Shown in pieces: positions 27,529 through 37,749 of a stretch of 64,000 nucleotides of DNA (the stretch's first letter is position 1; every line of letters begins with the position of its first letter). Made by a program: the position numbers and the translations under genes. Source of the DNA: Bradyrhizobium sp. BRP22 (GTDB taxonomy: Bacteria; Pseudomonadota; Alphaproteobacteria; Rhizobiales; Xanthobacteraceae); NCBI RefSeq assembly GCF_020194175.1, contig NZ_JADYVX010000001.1, positions 248,001 to 312,000 of the forward strand, read 5' to 3'. The notes beneath the pieces are model-generated. The model saw only the letters and a program-made list of their open reading frames with translations, did not search any database and was not told the DNA's origin.

Positions 27529-27619
27529 TTTCGCTCGGTCACAATACGAAAGGTACGCTCCCTCTCCCGCTTGCGGAGGTGACTTCGCGGTTAGATCGTC
27601 CGGAATAACGAAACCCCTT

Positions 27620-27973
27620 TCACCGCGTCACATGCGCTGACACCGCGAGCCATTTTCCGTTCTGCCTTGCCCAGCAATCGGTGTATCGCCCGTGCGCCTG
27701 CTGCCCGTCCGGCGTGGTGTAGCTGGTTGCCGCGTGGATGATGGCGAAATCGCCCAAGATGCGGATCTTCACATCATGCGCCTGCAGGTTCTTGATCGCC
27801 ACGGGCTTTGCGGTCTGCTCAAGGAAGGCGGCGCGGTCGACCAGCGACTTGTCGGGATTTGAGCAATAGAACTCCGCCGCCAGGATTTCATCGAAGCGCC
27901 TGACGTCGGAATTCTGCACCGAGGCGACATAGTCGCGATTGAGCGCGGTGAGCTCGTCGATGTCGTTGGGCAT
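27620..27973 (-). CDS. SnoaL/NTF2-like protein (DUF4440 type)
   Basis: A 117-residue protein with the cone-shaped NTF2 fold pattern: ELTALNRDYVASVQNSD helix, then ILAAEFYCSNPDKSLVDRAAFL and a C-terminal beta sheet (GDFAIIHAATSYTTPDG, YTDCWARQNGKWLAVSAHVT). The start at 27973 excludes an upstream open stretch that translates a dispersed repeat. Proteins of this type are ketosteroid-isomerase-like enzymes or ligand-binding domains; no activity can be named. The gap 27529-27619 holds a fragment of family C repeat. Confidence 0.85.
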   Translation of the reverse strand: MPNDIDELTALNRDYVASVQNSDVRRFDEILAAEFYCSNPDKSLVDRAAFLEQTAKPVAIKNLQAHDVKIRILGDFAIIHAATSYTTPDGQQAHGRYTDCWARQNGKWLAVSAHVTR

Positions 27974-27999
27974 TTGTGTTTCCTCCCATGTTCGCCACC

Positions 28000-28087
28000 C
28001 GTCATTGCGAGCGAAGCGAAGCAATCCATCTCTCCATGCTCGCGGATGCATGGATTGCTTCGTCGCTTCGCTCCTCGCAATGACGGC
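28000..28087. repeat. Inverted repeat with CATTGCGAGCGAAGCGAAGC arms
   Basis: The left arm begins CCGTCATTGCGAGCGAAGCG and contains AAGCAATCCAT; the right arm mirrors it (ATGGATTGCTTCG, CTCGCAATGACGG). This is a widespread alphaproteobacterial intergenic palindrome. It separates the NTF2-like gene from the amidase gene. Confidence 0.9.
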
Positions 28088-28113
28088 GAAGACGGTACCC
28101 GCCGTCTTCATTA

Positions 28114-29586
28114 TCAGTCATCAAACATCTTCGGCGGCACGAAGCCGCCGAATTCTCGCTCGATCAGTTCGGCCAGCTTGAGCGGCGTGCGATCCTCCAG
28201 CCAGGGCCCGACGATCTGCACGCCGACCGGCAGTCCGTCCGGCGCGAGGCCGGTCGGGATCGCGGTTGACGGCAAGCCGGGCAGCGTCGCGATGCCGGGC
28301 CAGGCGAGCTGGTCGGGATAGACATACTCCTTGCCATCGACCGTGATGCGGCGCTTCTCCTGTTCGGGCGAGTGGTCGTGCGGATAGGCCGGCGTCGGCA
28401 TCACCGGACAGATCACGGCGTCGAAGGTCTTGAACAGTTCGCGCCATTGCGCGCGCAGCCGGGTGCGGCCGTTGTCGGCCATCACCCAGTCGCGATGGCT
28501 GAGCGCGATGCCGCGCAGCCGTTCCGCAGCAAGGCTGGTGTCGCTGTCCGGCAGCGCCGCCGCGGCTTGCTTGGCTCCCTCATAGAAGTCGGGCGCGAAG
28601 GAAGCGGCGAGGAACGACATCAGTATCCGCATGTAGAGCCGGCTCGATGCGGCGAAGTCCGGCAACAGCTTGCTTTGGCGTTCGACCTTGACGCCCGCCC
28701 TGGCGAGGTTGGCGGCGAGCTTTTCGATCGAGCCACGTACGACAGAGTCCGTCGGCATCACCGGATCGGTATCGATCACCAGCACACGAAAGTCCTGCAG
28801 GCGCGTATGGCGAGGCGCCGGCAGCTCGAGCCGGTAGGCTTTGCCGTCCTCGAGCGGATCGGGACCCGTGATCGTATCGAGCAGCAACGCCAGATCGGCC
28901 GCGCCGCGCGCCATCGGGCCGATCACCGACAGATCGCGGTTGAACGGCAGCGAGGGCAGGGGCGGCGGCACGTGGCCGCGCGACGGCGCCAGCGCGTAGG
29001 TCGGCTTGTGCGCGTAGATGCCGCAATGGAATGCGGGCACGCGCAGCGAGCCGCCGATATCCGAGCCGAGCGAGAGCGGGCCGTAGCCGGCGGCGAGCGC
29101 GGCCGATGATCCGCCGGACGAGCCGCCCGGTGTGCGGCCGAGATCGTAAGGATTGTTGGTGGTGCCGTAGATCTCGTTGTAGCTCTGCCAGTCGCCGAGG
29201 ACGAGCGGCACGTTGGTCTTGCCGAGAATCACTGCGCCGGCATCCTTGACCCGCGCCACCGAGAGTGCATCCTCGGTCGGCGTGAAGTTCTTCTGCTCGG
29301 GAATGCCCCAGGTCGTCGGCAGGCCGGCGATGTTGTAGGATTCCTTCACAGTCATGGGCATGCCGAGCAGCGGCTTTTGTTCGCCACGGGCGCGGGCTTC
29401 GTCGGCGGTTCGCGCCGCTGCCAGCGCGCGGTCGAAATCGCGCACGCAGACTGCATTGATCTTCGCATCGTGACGCTCGATCCGGCCGATCGCATCCTGC
29501 GCCAGCTCGACCGCGGACACCTGCTTTGCGGCGAGTGCCGCCGATATCTCGACCGCGGTCTTGAAACTCCATTGCGATTTGGCCAA
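28114..29586 (-). CDS. Amidase signature family protein
   Basis: A 490-residue amidase. The triad is complete: Lys in MPMTVKESYN (~residue 80), cis-Ser in GGSSGGSSAALA (~156) and the nucleophile in GSDIGGSLRVP (~180). It belongs to the same superfamily as the amidase at 10799 but is clearly a different subgroup, and has no AtzG- or GatC-like gene beside it. Substrate unknown. The C-terminal PGLPSTAIPTGLAPDGLPVGVQIVGP is typical. Gap 29587-29702 shows no gene. Confidence 0.92.
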   Translation of the reverse strand: MAKSQWSFKTAVEISAALAAKQVSAVELAQDAIGRIERHDAKINAVCVRDFDRALAAARTADEARARGEQKPLLGMPMTVKESYNIAGLPTTWGIPEQKNFTPTEDALSVARVKDAGAVILGKTNVPLVLGDWQSYNEIYGTTNNPYDLGRTPGGSSGGSSAALAAGYGPLSLGSDIGGSLRVPAFHCGIYAHKPTYALAPSRGHVPPPLPSLPFNRDLSVIGPMARGAADLALLLDTITGPDPLEDGKAYRLELPAPRHTRLQDFRVLVIDTDPVMPTDSVVRGSIEKLAANLARAGVKVERQSKLLPDFAASSRLYMRILMSFLAASFAPDFYEGAKQAAAALPDSDTSLAAERLRGIALSHRDWVMADNGRTRLRAQWRELFKTFDAVICPVMPTPAYPHDHSPEQEKRRITVDGKEYVYPDQLAWPGIATLPGLPSTAIPTGLAPDGLPVGVQIVGPWLEDRTPLKLAELIEREFGGFVPPKMFDD

Positions 29587-29702
29587 GGCAGACTCCCGAT
29601 GTGATGGCTGACGCAGCTTTGATGATGCTCAGTTTGATTGAGGCTCGCAAGCACGATGCCTCATGCCTCGGATGCAGCCTTGTCGCTTGATCGGATTTGC
29701 GC

Positions 29703-30674
29703 TTAGGCGGTGCCGATCAAAATGCCGACACCGAGCACGATGGCGCCGCCGAGCACGATCTGGAATACCGCCTGCAGGAACGGCGTGTCCATGTAGCGCG
29801 CGCGGATATAGGCGATCGCCCACAATTCGAAGAACACCACGATGCAGGCGATCGCGGTGGCAAACCAGAACGCGTTTGGCCAGGAGTCTGGCACCAGATA
29901 AGGCGCGGTGTGGCCGAGGCCGCCGAGCGTCGTCATCAATCCGCAGGTGAGGCCGCGCAGCCATGGCGAGCCGCGCCCGGTCAGCGAGCCGTCATCGGAT
30001 AGCGCCTCGGCAAACCCCATGCTGATGCCGGCGCCGATCGACGCGGCGAGGCCGACCAGGAAAGTCTGCCAGTTCTGATGGGTAGCAAAGGCGGCAGCGA
30101 ACAACGGTGCCAGTGTCGAGACCGAGCCATCCATCAGCCCGGCGAGTCCGGGCTGGACATATTGCAGCACGAACATGCGTCGGCGGGTCCGGTCCTCTTC
30201 GGCGCGCACATCGGGCTTGAGGATATCGCCTGTCAGTTTGGCGGCGAGGTTCTCGTGGTACTTTTCCGCCTCGGCGAGATCGCCGAGCAGGCGGCGCACG
30301 CCGACGTCCTCGGCCTGCTCGGCGGCCTTGGCGTAGAAGCGCTCGGCCTCGAGCTCCATGGTCTCGACTTCTCTGCGGATGGTGTCGAGCGACAGGTTCT
30401 TGGTCAGCCAGATCGGGCGCCGGCGCAAGAATCCCTTCACGTCCTCGCGGCGGATCGGCGGCAGATGCGGACCGAAACGCTGCTCATAGAGCTCGAGCAG
30501 CTGGTGCCGGTGGCCGCGTTCCTCCTCGGCCATCTGCTCGAAGATCCTGGCGGAGTCCGGATAACGCTCGGCGAGGTCCTCCGCGAAGGTCATGTAGATG
30601 CGGCTGTCCTCCTCCTCGGAGGAGATCGCGACCGCCAGCACTTCGCGCTCGGTCAGATCGGCAAAGTTCTTCAC
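29703..30674 (-). CDS. mbfA: Membrane-bound ferritin-like iron exporter (ferritin domain + VIT1/CCC1 domain)
   Basis: A 323-residue fusion. The N-terminal erythrin/ferritin-like domain (~1-160) has di-iron ligands in ISSEEEDSRIY, MAEEERGHRHQLL, MELEAERFYAKAAE and DLAEAEKYHENLA. The C-terminal VIT1/CCC1 domain (~165-320) has about five helices, including QPGLAGLMDGSVSTLAPLF. MbfA exports iron in Bradyrhizobium and Agrobacterium and is repressed by Irr. GTG at 30674 is chosen because GGAAGG lies seven bases before it; the ATG at 30692 would overlap the ICE operator. Confidence 0.95.
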   Translation of the reverse strand: MKNFADLTEREVLAVAISSEEEDSRIYMTFAEDLAERYPDSARIFEQMAEEERGHRHQLLELYEQRFGPHLPPIRREDVKGFLRRRPIWLTKNLSLDTIRREVETMELEAERFYAKAAEQAEDVGVRRLLGDLAEAEKYHENLAAKLTGDILKPDVRAEEDRTRRRMFVLQYVQPGLAGLMDGSVSTLAPLFAAAFATHQNWQTFLVGLAASIGAGISMGFAEALSDDGSLTGRGSPWLRGLTCGLMTTLGGLGHTAPYLVPDSWPNAFWFATAIACIVVFFELWAIAYIRARYMDTPFLQAVFQIVLGGAIVLGVGILIGTA

Positions 30675-30691
30675 GGAGCCGCCTTCCAACA

Positions 30692-30714
30692 TAGTTTAGA
30701 ATTATTCTAAACTA
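30692..30714. promoter_or_regulatory. ICE motif (Irr-binding operator) upstream of mbfA
   Basis: TAGTTTAGAA, TTA, TTCTAAACTA: perfect 10-bp arms around a 3-bp centre, matching the iron control element core TTTAGAA-n3-TTCTAAA. It lies 18 bp before the chosen mbfA GTG start, consistent with Irr repression under iron limitation. Confidence 0.92.
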
Positions 30715-30741
30715 GATAGGAGGCCTTGGCTACCGCGTCAA

Positions 30742-31896
30742 TCACCTTCCGCCGTGCGCGTTTCGCAGAAACGTGAGCAGCAGCCGGCCGACCTCTGCCG
30801 GCTGCTCCTGCTGCACCCAATGGCCAGCGCCGTCGACCAGATGACAGCCGATCATGTTGGTGCAGGCCTTCGACTGCATCGCCTCGAACACGCCGGGGCG
30901 CTGGTAGGTGCCCCAATCCTGCCGGCCCGAGATGAAACAGGAGGGCACATCGATGGTGCGGCCCGACCATGTCTGCAATTCCGGGACGAATGCGCCTGAC
31001 GTGCCGCAGCGATACCACTGCAAGCCGCCCTGAAAACCGTTGCGCGCGTATTCGGCGCTGTAGAACGCAAGCTCGTTATCCGGCAGCCATTTGTTGGCGG
31101 CGATCTCGGCGGCCGACGGCATTTCCTTCGCGACAGTGGCCGCCATGCCGTCGGCGAGATCCATGATGTAATAGGTCGGCAGCTTCGCCAGGTCGCCGGC
31201 GGACCAGGACTGCAGCGGATAGGGCTTGTTGTCTTTCCAGTCCGCGCTCTTGTGGTGGTAATAGGCGCGCAGGAAATCATGCACGCCCTGCGGCGCGCGG
31301 TGCATGTCGGCATTGGCCTCACGCGTCGAATAGTACCATTGGTAGTGCTTGCGCGGTCGTGGCAGCGCGGCGAGCTCGCGATGCACCGGGTCCTCTGATG
31401 CAGGCGTCGCGGGCGCGTCCGCGGTGTTGAACGGCAGCGAGGGCGGACCGCCGAACGGCGCGCTCATCATCGTCACCGCCCGGAACACATCCGGCCGGAT
31501 CAGCGCGCACCAGGCCGCGACCGAAGAGCCGAAATCGTGCCCGATCACGGCATCGACGCTTCTGTAGCCGAAGGCCGAGACCAGCCCCAGCGCATCGCGC
31601 ACCAGATTGGGGAGGCGGAACGACGCGAGATCGCCGTCATAGTCGCCATCCCAGCCAGTCGTGCGCCCATAACCGCGCTGGTCCGGCGCGATCACGTGAT
31701 AGCCGGCCGCAGCCAGTGCCGGCATCACCTTGCGCCATGAGAACGCCAGTTCGGGAAAGCCGTGCAGCAGCAGGAGACAGGGCCGTCCCCTGGTTTCGAA
31801 ACCGGCCTCGAGCACATGCATGCGCAGGCCGTTGATATCGTCGACATAGCGGGAGCGAATGCCCGCGGGGAGCGGGATGTCGGGGAGAGTATTCAT
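30742..31896 (-). CDS. Alpha/beta hydrolase, soluble epoxide hydrolase-like
   Basis: A 384-residue hydrolase. The start at 31896 (MNTLPDIPLPAGIRSRYVDD) is used; the long open stretch beyond it covers a dispersed repeat. HGFPELAFSWRKV carries the HGxP oxyanion motif. The nucleophile is Asp in GHDFGSSVAAW, which is the epoxide hydrolase/dehalogenase arrangement. The acid lies near SGRQDWGTYQ and the His is in DGAGHWVQQEQP. The cap domain contains tyrosines (YYHHK, YYIMD) that could protonate an epoxide. Substrate unknown. Confidence 0.9.
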   Translation of the reverse strand: MNTLPDIPLPAGIRSRYVDDINGLRMHVLEAGFETRGRPCLLLLHGFPELAFSWRKVMPALAAAGYHVIAPDQRGYGRTTGWDGDYDGDLASFRLPNLVRDALGLVSAFGYRSVDAVIGHDFGSSVAAWCALIRPDVFRAVTMMSAPFGGPPSLPFNTADAPATPASEDPVHRELAALPRPRKHYQWYYSTREANADMHRAPQGVHDFLRAYYHHKSADWKDNKPYPLQSWSAGDLAKLPTYYIMDLADGMAATVAKEMPSAAEIAANKWLPDNELAFYSAEYARNGFQGGLQWYRCGTSGAFVPELQTWSGRTIDVPSCFISGRQDWGTYQRPGVFEAMQSKACTNMIGCHLVDGAGHWVQQEQPAEVGRLLLTFLRNAHGGR

Positions 31897-31979
31897 GGCG
31901 CTTTCATCCACGTCTTCTTGATGCCGCGCGACTGTAAAGATGTGGATGCGCGGGACAAGCCTGGCGTCGACAAACTCGC

Positions 31980-32110
31980 TGTCGTCCCGGCCAAGCGAAG
32001 CGCGGAGCCGGGACCCATACCACAAATGTTCGTGTTGCGGAAAGCCGTGGCGGCGGTACGTGCAGCAACGCGGGCCGGTGGTTATGGGTCCCGGCATTCG
32101 CCGGGACGAC
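31980..32110. repeat. Intergenic repeat family B, copy 2
   Basis: Starts TGTCGTCCCGGCCAAGCG, contains GGGACCCATACCACAAATG and GGTTATGGGTCCCGG, and ends CGCCGGGACGAC. It occupies most of the gap between the epoxide-hydrolase and acyl-CoA synthetase genes. Confidence 0.87.
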
Positions 32111-32117
32111 AAGAAAG

Positions 32118-33659
32118 TTACGCTCTCGCCGGCTTCGGCCAATAGCGGTCGCGCAGATGGCGCTTCACCAGCTTGCCGGTCGGCGTGCGCGGGAGTTCGG
32201 CCTCGAAATCGATCGAGCGCGGGCATTTGATCGCGGACAGCCGCGACTTGCAGAAGACGATCAATTCGGCTTCGAGCTGCTTGCCGGCCTTCGCCATATC
32301 GTGCGGCTGCACCACGGCCTTGACCTCTTCGCCCATCTCCTCGTTCGGTACGCCGAACACCGCGACGTCGGAGACGTCAGGATGCGTGATCAGCACGTCC
32401 TCGGTCTCCTGCGGATAGATGTTCACGCCGCCGGAGATGATCATGTAGCTCTTGCGGTCGGTGAGATAAAGGAAGCCGTCCTTGTCGAGATAGCCGACAT
32501 CACCGAGCGTCGACCAGCCCTTGGTGTTATAGGCGCGCTTCGTCTTCTCCGGATCGTTGTGATAGGTGAATGCCGGTGCATCGGCGAAATAGACCGTGCC
32601 GATCTCGCCAACCGGCAGCTCCTCGTCGTTCTCGTCGAGGATCTTCACCTTGCCGACGACAGCGCGGCCGACCGTGCCGCGGTGCTCCAGCCATTGCTGC
32701 GAGGTCGACACCGTGACGCCGTTCCCTTCGGAGCCCGCGTAGTACTCGATCAGGATCGGCCCCCACCACTCGATCATCTGCGCTTTCACGTCGACCGGGC
32801 AGGGTGCCGCCGCATGGATCGCGCCCTTCAGCGAGGAGACGTCATAGCGCCTGCGCACTTCGTCGGGCAGCTTCAGCATGCGCACGAACATGGTCGGCAC
32901 GAGCTGGGACTGCGTCACCTTGTGCTTCTCGACCAGCTTCAGGAATTCCTCGGCGTCAAAGGATTCCATGATGATCGAGGTGCCGCCGAGCACGATCGCC
33001 ATCATGTTGAAGCGCAAGGGAGCGGCATGATAGAGCGGCGCCGGCGACAGATAGATGCTGTCCGCGTTCATGCCGCACATCTCGGCGCACAGCACCCGTA
33101 GGAACGGGTTCGGCACGTCGATCGAATTGCCCTCGAACTGTTTCTTGATGCCCTTGGGCCGTCCGGTGGTGCCGGAGGAATAGAGCATGTCGTAGCCCGC
33201 GACCTCGTCCTTGATCGGCGTGGTCGGCTGCACGATCGCTTCCTTGTCGAACGAGCGGAAGCCGGGCAGCGGCTCATCCATCATGAACCATAGCGGTTCG
33301 TCCGACCCGCCCTTGACCAGGCCCGTCACCTGCTCGGCGCATTTCGGTGAGGTGATGAAGAGCTTGGCGCCGCAGTCCTTGATGATGTAGGCGATCTCGT
33401 CCTGCTTCAGGTAGCGGCTAATCGCGGTGTAATAGAGGCCTGCGCGCTGCGCCGCCCAGCAGATCTCCATGAAGGCGAGCCGGTTCTCCATCAGGAAGGC
33501 GATGTGGTCGCCGGCCTTCAGCCCGAGCGAGCGGAACAGATGCGCGCCCTGGTTCGAGAGCTCGTCGAGCTCGCGATAGGTGATCGCCTTGCCGGTGCCG
33601 GCCATCCGGTAGGCGATCTTGTCCGGATGCGTGCGCGCGTGGATCGAGGGGTGGGTCAC
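32118..33659 (-). CDS. Acyl-CoA synthetase (AMP-forming), fatty/aryl acid type
   Basis: A 513-residue ligase. The GTG at 33659 follows AAGGA eight bases upstream; the frame extends further only through a repeat. Adenylate-forming motifs: LYSSGTTGRPKGIKKQ (P-loop, ~residues 160-175), YYAGSEGNG, GDVGYLDKDGFLYLTDR and the C-terminal PRTPTGKLVKRHL with the catalytic Lys (~503). It would activate a carboxylic acid to its CoA thioester, the entry step for the beta-oxidation-type genes that follow. Its neighbour across a repeat is the thiolase, in the same direction. Confidence 0.93.
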   Translation of the reverse strand: MTHPSIHARTHPDKIAYRMAGTGKAITYRELDELSNQGAHLFRSLGLKAGDHIAFLMENRLAFMEICWAAQRAGLYYTAISRYLKQDEIAYIIKDCGAKLFITSPKCAEQVTGLVKGGSDEPLWFMMDEPLPGFRSFDKEAIVQPTTPIKDEVAGYDMLYSSGTTGRPKGIKKQFEGNSIDVPNPFLRVLCAEMCGMNADSIYLSPAPLYHAAPLRFNMMAIVLGGTSIIMESFDAEEFLKLVEKHKVTQSQLVPTMFVRMLKLPDEVRRRYDVSSLKGAIHAAAPCPVDVKAQMIEWWGPILIEYYAGSEGNGVTVSTSQQWLEHRGTVGRAVVGKVKILDENDEELPVGEIGTVYFADAPAFTYHNDPEKTKRAYNTKGWSTLGDVGYLDKDGFLYLTDRKSYMIISGGVNIYPQETEDVLITHPDVSDVAVFGVPNEEMGEEVKAVVQPHDMAKAGKQLEAELIVFCKSRLSAIKCPRSIDFEAELPRTPTGKLVKRHLRDRYWPKPARA

Positions 33660-33685
33660 AGGCGTTTCCTTGAAAGATTTCTTCT

Positions 33686-33843
33686 GTCGTCCCGGCCTTG
33701 CGTGCCGCGGCGAAGCCTCTTTGGCGTAGCCGGGAGCCGGGACCCATAACCACCGATCGTGGTTTGGAATTGGGCTGGAGCCCCAGCCGGGCATAACCAC
33801 GAAAGCCTGTGGTTATGGGTCCCGGGTCAAGCCCGGGACGACA
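33686..33843. repeat. Intergenic repeat family B, copy 3
   Basis: Starts GTCGTCCCGGCCTTG, contains GGGACCCATAACCACCG and GTGGTTATGGGTCCCGGG, ends CCCGGGACGACAC. It lies between the thiolase and acyl-CoA synthetase genes. Confidence 0.87.
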
Positions 33844-33879
33844 CCGTTTGTGTGGTGACTACGGTGAACGATCGAACGC

Positions 33880-35052
<1,173 letters not shown>

Positions 35053-35123
35053 GTCTTATCTCCCTTAAGTGTTCTGGATGGGCGTTTCGAAGATGGCCGG
35101 ATTAAAAGGGCGGCAATGGATTT

Positions 35124-35143
35124 AGTCAATCAATCAATTAACT
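35124..35143. promoter_or_regulatory. Candidate TetR operator in the thiolase/TetR divergent promoter
   Basis: AGTCAATCAATCAATTAACT is an imperfect palindrome (14 of 20 positions symmetric) in the AT-rich centre of the divergent region, about 57 bp upstream of the TetR ATG. It also reads as TCAA repeats, so low complexity is an alternative explanation. Confidence 0.4.
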
Positions 35144-35199
35144 CTTGAGGTCGGGCGCGGCATCGGGTTATCTGCCCGACGGACCTTCCTGGCAGGCTC

Positions 35200-35874
35200 A
35201 TGGCATCAGAGTTGAACACCACCATACCGACGCGACTTCCGGCGGGCAGGAACCCGACGGCGGAGAAGCTGCTGATTGCCGCGAGCGAGTTGATGATCGA
35301 GCGCGCCTCGATCGACGTGTCGCTGTCCGACATCGCGCAGAAGTCCGGCGTCAATGCCGCACTGGTGAAGTACCACTTCGGCAACAAGGACGGCCTGCTG
35401 CTGGCGCTGCTCGCGCGCGATGCCGCAACCGAGATGTCGCAGCTCGAATATCTGCTGGCGCAGCCGATCTCGCCGACCGCAAAGCTCCGCCTGCACATCA
35501 CCGGCATCATCCGCGCCTATCACCAGTTCCCCTATATGAACCGGCTGATCCACTATTTGCTGCATGAGAGCAACGCGGAGGCGGCCGACGAGGTGTCGAA
35601 ATTCTTCATCGCGCCGCTCTTGGATTTCCATCGCCGCCTGCTCGACGAAGGCGTGCGGGCCGGCGAATTCCGCGAGGTCGATCCGGTGCTGTTCTACACC
35701 AGCCTGATCGGCGCCTGCGACCACCTGTTCTTCGGTCGCCACGCGATGTCGCGCGCAACCGGCGTCGGCCCGGTCACCGACGAGGTCTGCCGCGAATACA
35801 TCAAGCATATGGAAGCGCTGATCTTCGGCGGCATGCTCAATCCGTCGACCCAGAAAGGTGTTGCGGCCGAGTGA
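35200..35874 (+). CDS. TetR-family transcriptional regulator
   Basis: A 224-residue regulator. The helix-turn-helix is SLSDIAQKSGVNAALVKYHFGNKDGLLLAL (residues ~43-72, given in part as SDIAQKSGVNAALVKYHF), followed by an all-helical ligand domain with the TetR C-terminal type KYHFGNKDGL and FFGRHAMSRAT. It sits between the divergent thiolase and the co-directional SDR, crotonase, ligase and dehydrogenase genes, so it likely represses this island and responds to an acyl-CoA. That role is inferred from position. Confidence 0.9.
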   Translation: MASELNTTIPTRLPAGRNPTAEKLLIAASELMIERASIDVSLSDIAQKSGVNAALVKYHFGNKDGLLLALLARDAATEMSQLEYLLAQPISPTAKLRLHITGIIRAYHQFPYMNRLIHYLLHESNAEAADEVSKFFIAPLLDFHRRLLDEGVRAGEFREVDPVLFYTSLIGACDHLFFGRHAMSRATGVGPVTDEVCREYIKHMEALIFGGMLNPSTQKGVAAE

Positions 35875-35949
35875 CCAACTGAGTTCTGGAAGTCCCAAGC
35901 CTCGAGTTCCAAGTCTAGAGAAAGAAACGCCCAAGGAAAGGTTGTATCC

Positions 35950-36708
35950 ATGCGGTTGAAAGATGTTGCCGTTCTCATCACCGGCGGTGGCTCCGGCCTT
36001 GGCGCCGCCACCGCGCGCGCCATGGCCGCGAAGGGCGCCAGGATCGGTGTGCTCGACCAGAACAAGGAGAACGCCGAAAAGGTTGCGGCCGAAGTGAAGG
36101 GCGTGGCGCTTCATGCCGACGTCACCAGCGAGGAGCAGGTCAAGGCCGCGATCGCCAAGGCGGAAGCCGCGCATGGCATTGCCCGCGTGCTGATGAACTG
36201 CGCCGGCATCGGCGGCTCGCAACGTGTGGTCGGCAAGGACGGCGTCTATCCGCTGGAGAAGTTCACGCGCATCATCAATGTCAATCTGATCGGCACCTTC
36301 AACGTGCTGCGCCTGTTCGCGGAGCGGCTCGCCACCGCGCAGCCGATCGGCGAGGAGCGCGGCGTCGTCGTCAACACCGCTTCGGTTGCGGCGTATGAAG
36401 GCCAGATCGGACAGATCGCCTATTCCGCCTCGAAGGGCGGCATCGTCGGTCTAACGCTGCCTGCGGCGCGCGACCTCGCCAGCCTCAAGATCCGCGTCAA
36501 CACCATTGCGCCCGGCATCTTCTTCACGCCGCTCCTGATGGGTCTGAACGAGGAAGCGCGCAAGAGCCTCGGCGCGCAGGTGCCACATCCGGCCCGCCTC
36601 GGTGAGCCCGATGAATATGGCGCGCTCGCGGTGCATATCGTCGAGAACGCGATGCTCAACGGGGAAACCATCCGCCTCGACGGCGCCATCCGCATGGCTC
36701 CGCGGTAA
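35950..36708 (+). CDS. SDR, 3-hydroxyacyl-CoA dehydrogenase type 2-like
   Basis: A 252-residue short-chain dehydrogenase with intact motifs: [15 protein letters not shown] (cofactor, residues ~11-25), NCAGIGG, the catalytic Ser in [10 protein letters not shown] (~144) and YSASKGG (Tyr ~158, Lys ~162). NAEK/VLDQNK after beta2 (Asp) suggests NAD preference. Sequence order closely follows the HSD10/type 2 3-hydroxyacyl-CoA dehydrogenases, fitting a beta-oxidation step next to the crotonase at 36900. A family C repeat separates the two. Confidence 0.92.
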   Translation: MRLKDVAVLITGGGSGLGAATARAMAAKGARIGVLDQNKENAEKVAAEVKGVALHADVTSEEQVKAAIAKAEAAHGIARVLMNCAGIGGSQRVVGKDGVYPLEKFTRIINVNLIGTFNVLRLFAERLATAQPIGEERGVVVNTASVAAYEGQIGQIAYSASKGGIVGLTLPAARDLASLKIRVNTIAPGIFFTPLLMGLNEEARKSLGAQVPHPARLGEPDEYGALAVHIVENAMLNGETIRLDGAIRMAPR

Positions 36709-36717
36709 GGCGATCGC

Positions 36718-36864
36718 CTCTTCCCTTCTCCCCTTGTGGGAGAAGGTGGCGCGGATGAAATCCGCGCCGGATGAGGGGTTCTCTCCGGCTGGCAACCCCT
36801 CACCGTATCGAATGCACGGTTAAAGCCGGTGCAGCCCTCTCCCATAAGGGGAGAGGGCGCAGCA
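36718..36864. repeat. Intergenic repeat family C, copy 3
   Basis: TTCCCTTCTCCCCTTGTGGG, AGAAGGTGGCGCGGATGAAA, GCCGGATGAGGGG on the left and CCCTCTCCCATAAGGGGAG on the right. The arrangement is the same as copy 1 at 7384 in the opposite sense. Confidence 0.8.
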
Positions 36865-36899
36865 ATCGGCATCGCATCGGCGGATGCAGGGAGCATCGC

Positions 36900-37706
36900 G
36901 TGACCCAACCGCTTCTGATCGAACATCACGACGGCGCCGATTGGGTGACGCTCAATCGTCCCGAGAGCCTGAATGCGCTCGATCCGTCGCTGATCGATGC
37001 GCTGAATGTCTATTTCCAGAGCCTGCAGCGCAACCGCGACACCCGCGTCGTCGTGCTGAAAGGCGCCGGCCAGAACTTCTGCGCCGGCCTTGACCTCAAG
37101 CACGCGATGCAGCGGCGCGCCGGACAGCAGGAGCCGCCCGGTGTCACCGAGTCGCTGGACTCGCAGCGGCGCATCGCCGACATCGTGATGCTGATGCGGC
37201 GCTGCCCGCAGCCGATCGTCGCGCTGATCCAGGGCGCTGCCGCCGGCGGCGGCTTTGCGCTGGCGCTCGCTTCCGATATTCGCATTGCCACCAAGTCGGC
37301 GCGGATGAATTGTGCCTTCATCAAGCTCGGCCTCGGCGGCTGCGATATCGGCACCAGCTACTTCTTGCCGCGCCTTGTCGGCGTCTCCGTGGCATCAGAA
37401 CTGATCCTCACCGGCCGCTTCATCGGTGCGGAGCGCGCGCTTGCGGTCGGGCTCGTCTCGGAGGTGGTCGAAGAGGGCGCGCTTGACGTGGCGGCCGAGC
37501 CTTACGTCGAGGCGATGCTGACGGCTTCTCCGGTGGGTTTGAGGCTCTCGAAGGAGTGCCTCAACATGAGCGTCGATGCGTCCTCGCTGGAAGCGGTGAT
37601 CGCGATGGAAGACCGCAACCAGGTCCTGTGCAGCCGCTCGGAAGATTTTGCAGAAGGTATCAGGGCCTTTCTCGAAAAACGAAAGCCTGTGTATATCAGG
37701 CGATAG
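36900..37706 (+). CDS. Enoyl-CoA hydratase/isomerase (crotonase) family protein
   Basis: A 268-residue crotonase. The GTG at 36900 begins VTQPLLIEHHDGADWVTLNRP, which fits the family; upstream codons are repeat sequence. Oxyanion-hole segments are GAGQNFCAGLDL and QGAAAGGGFALALASD. The two glutamates of true enoyl-CoA hydratases are not seen: the first position is Ala in GGGFALAL, and the second region reads FIKLGLGGCDIG. The Asp there lines up with the Asp of dienoyl-CoA isomerases. It may therefore be an isomerase or another crotonase activity. Confidence 0.9.
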   Translation: MTQPLLIEHHDGADWVTLNRPESLNALDPSLIDALNVYFQSLQRNRDTRVVVLKGAGQNFCAGLDLKHAMQRRAGQQEPPGVTESLDSQRRIADIVMLMRRCPQPIVALIQGAAAGGGFALALASDIRIATKSARMNCAFIKLGLGGCDIGTSYFLPRLVGVSVASELILTGRFIGAERALAVGLVSEVVEEGALDVAAEPYVEAMLTASPVGLRLSKECLNMSVDASSLEAVIAMEDRNQVLCSRSEDFAEGIRAFLEKRKPVYIRR

Positions 37707-37749
37707 CAACGAAAGATCCGCAAAGGACAAGAATTCCGGGAGACGCAAA

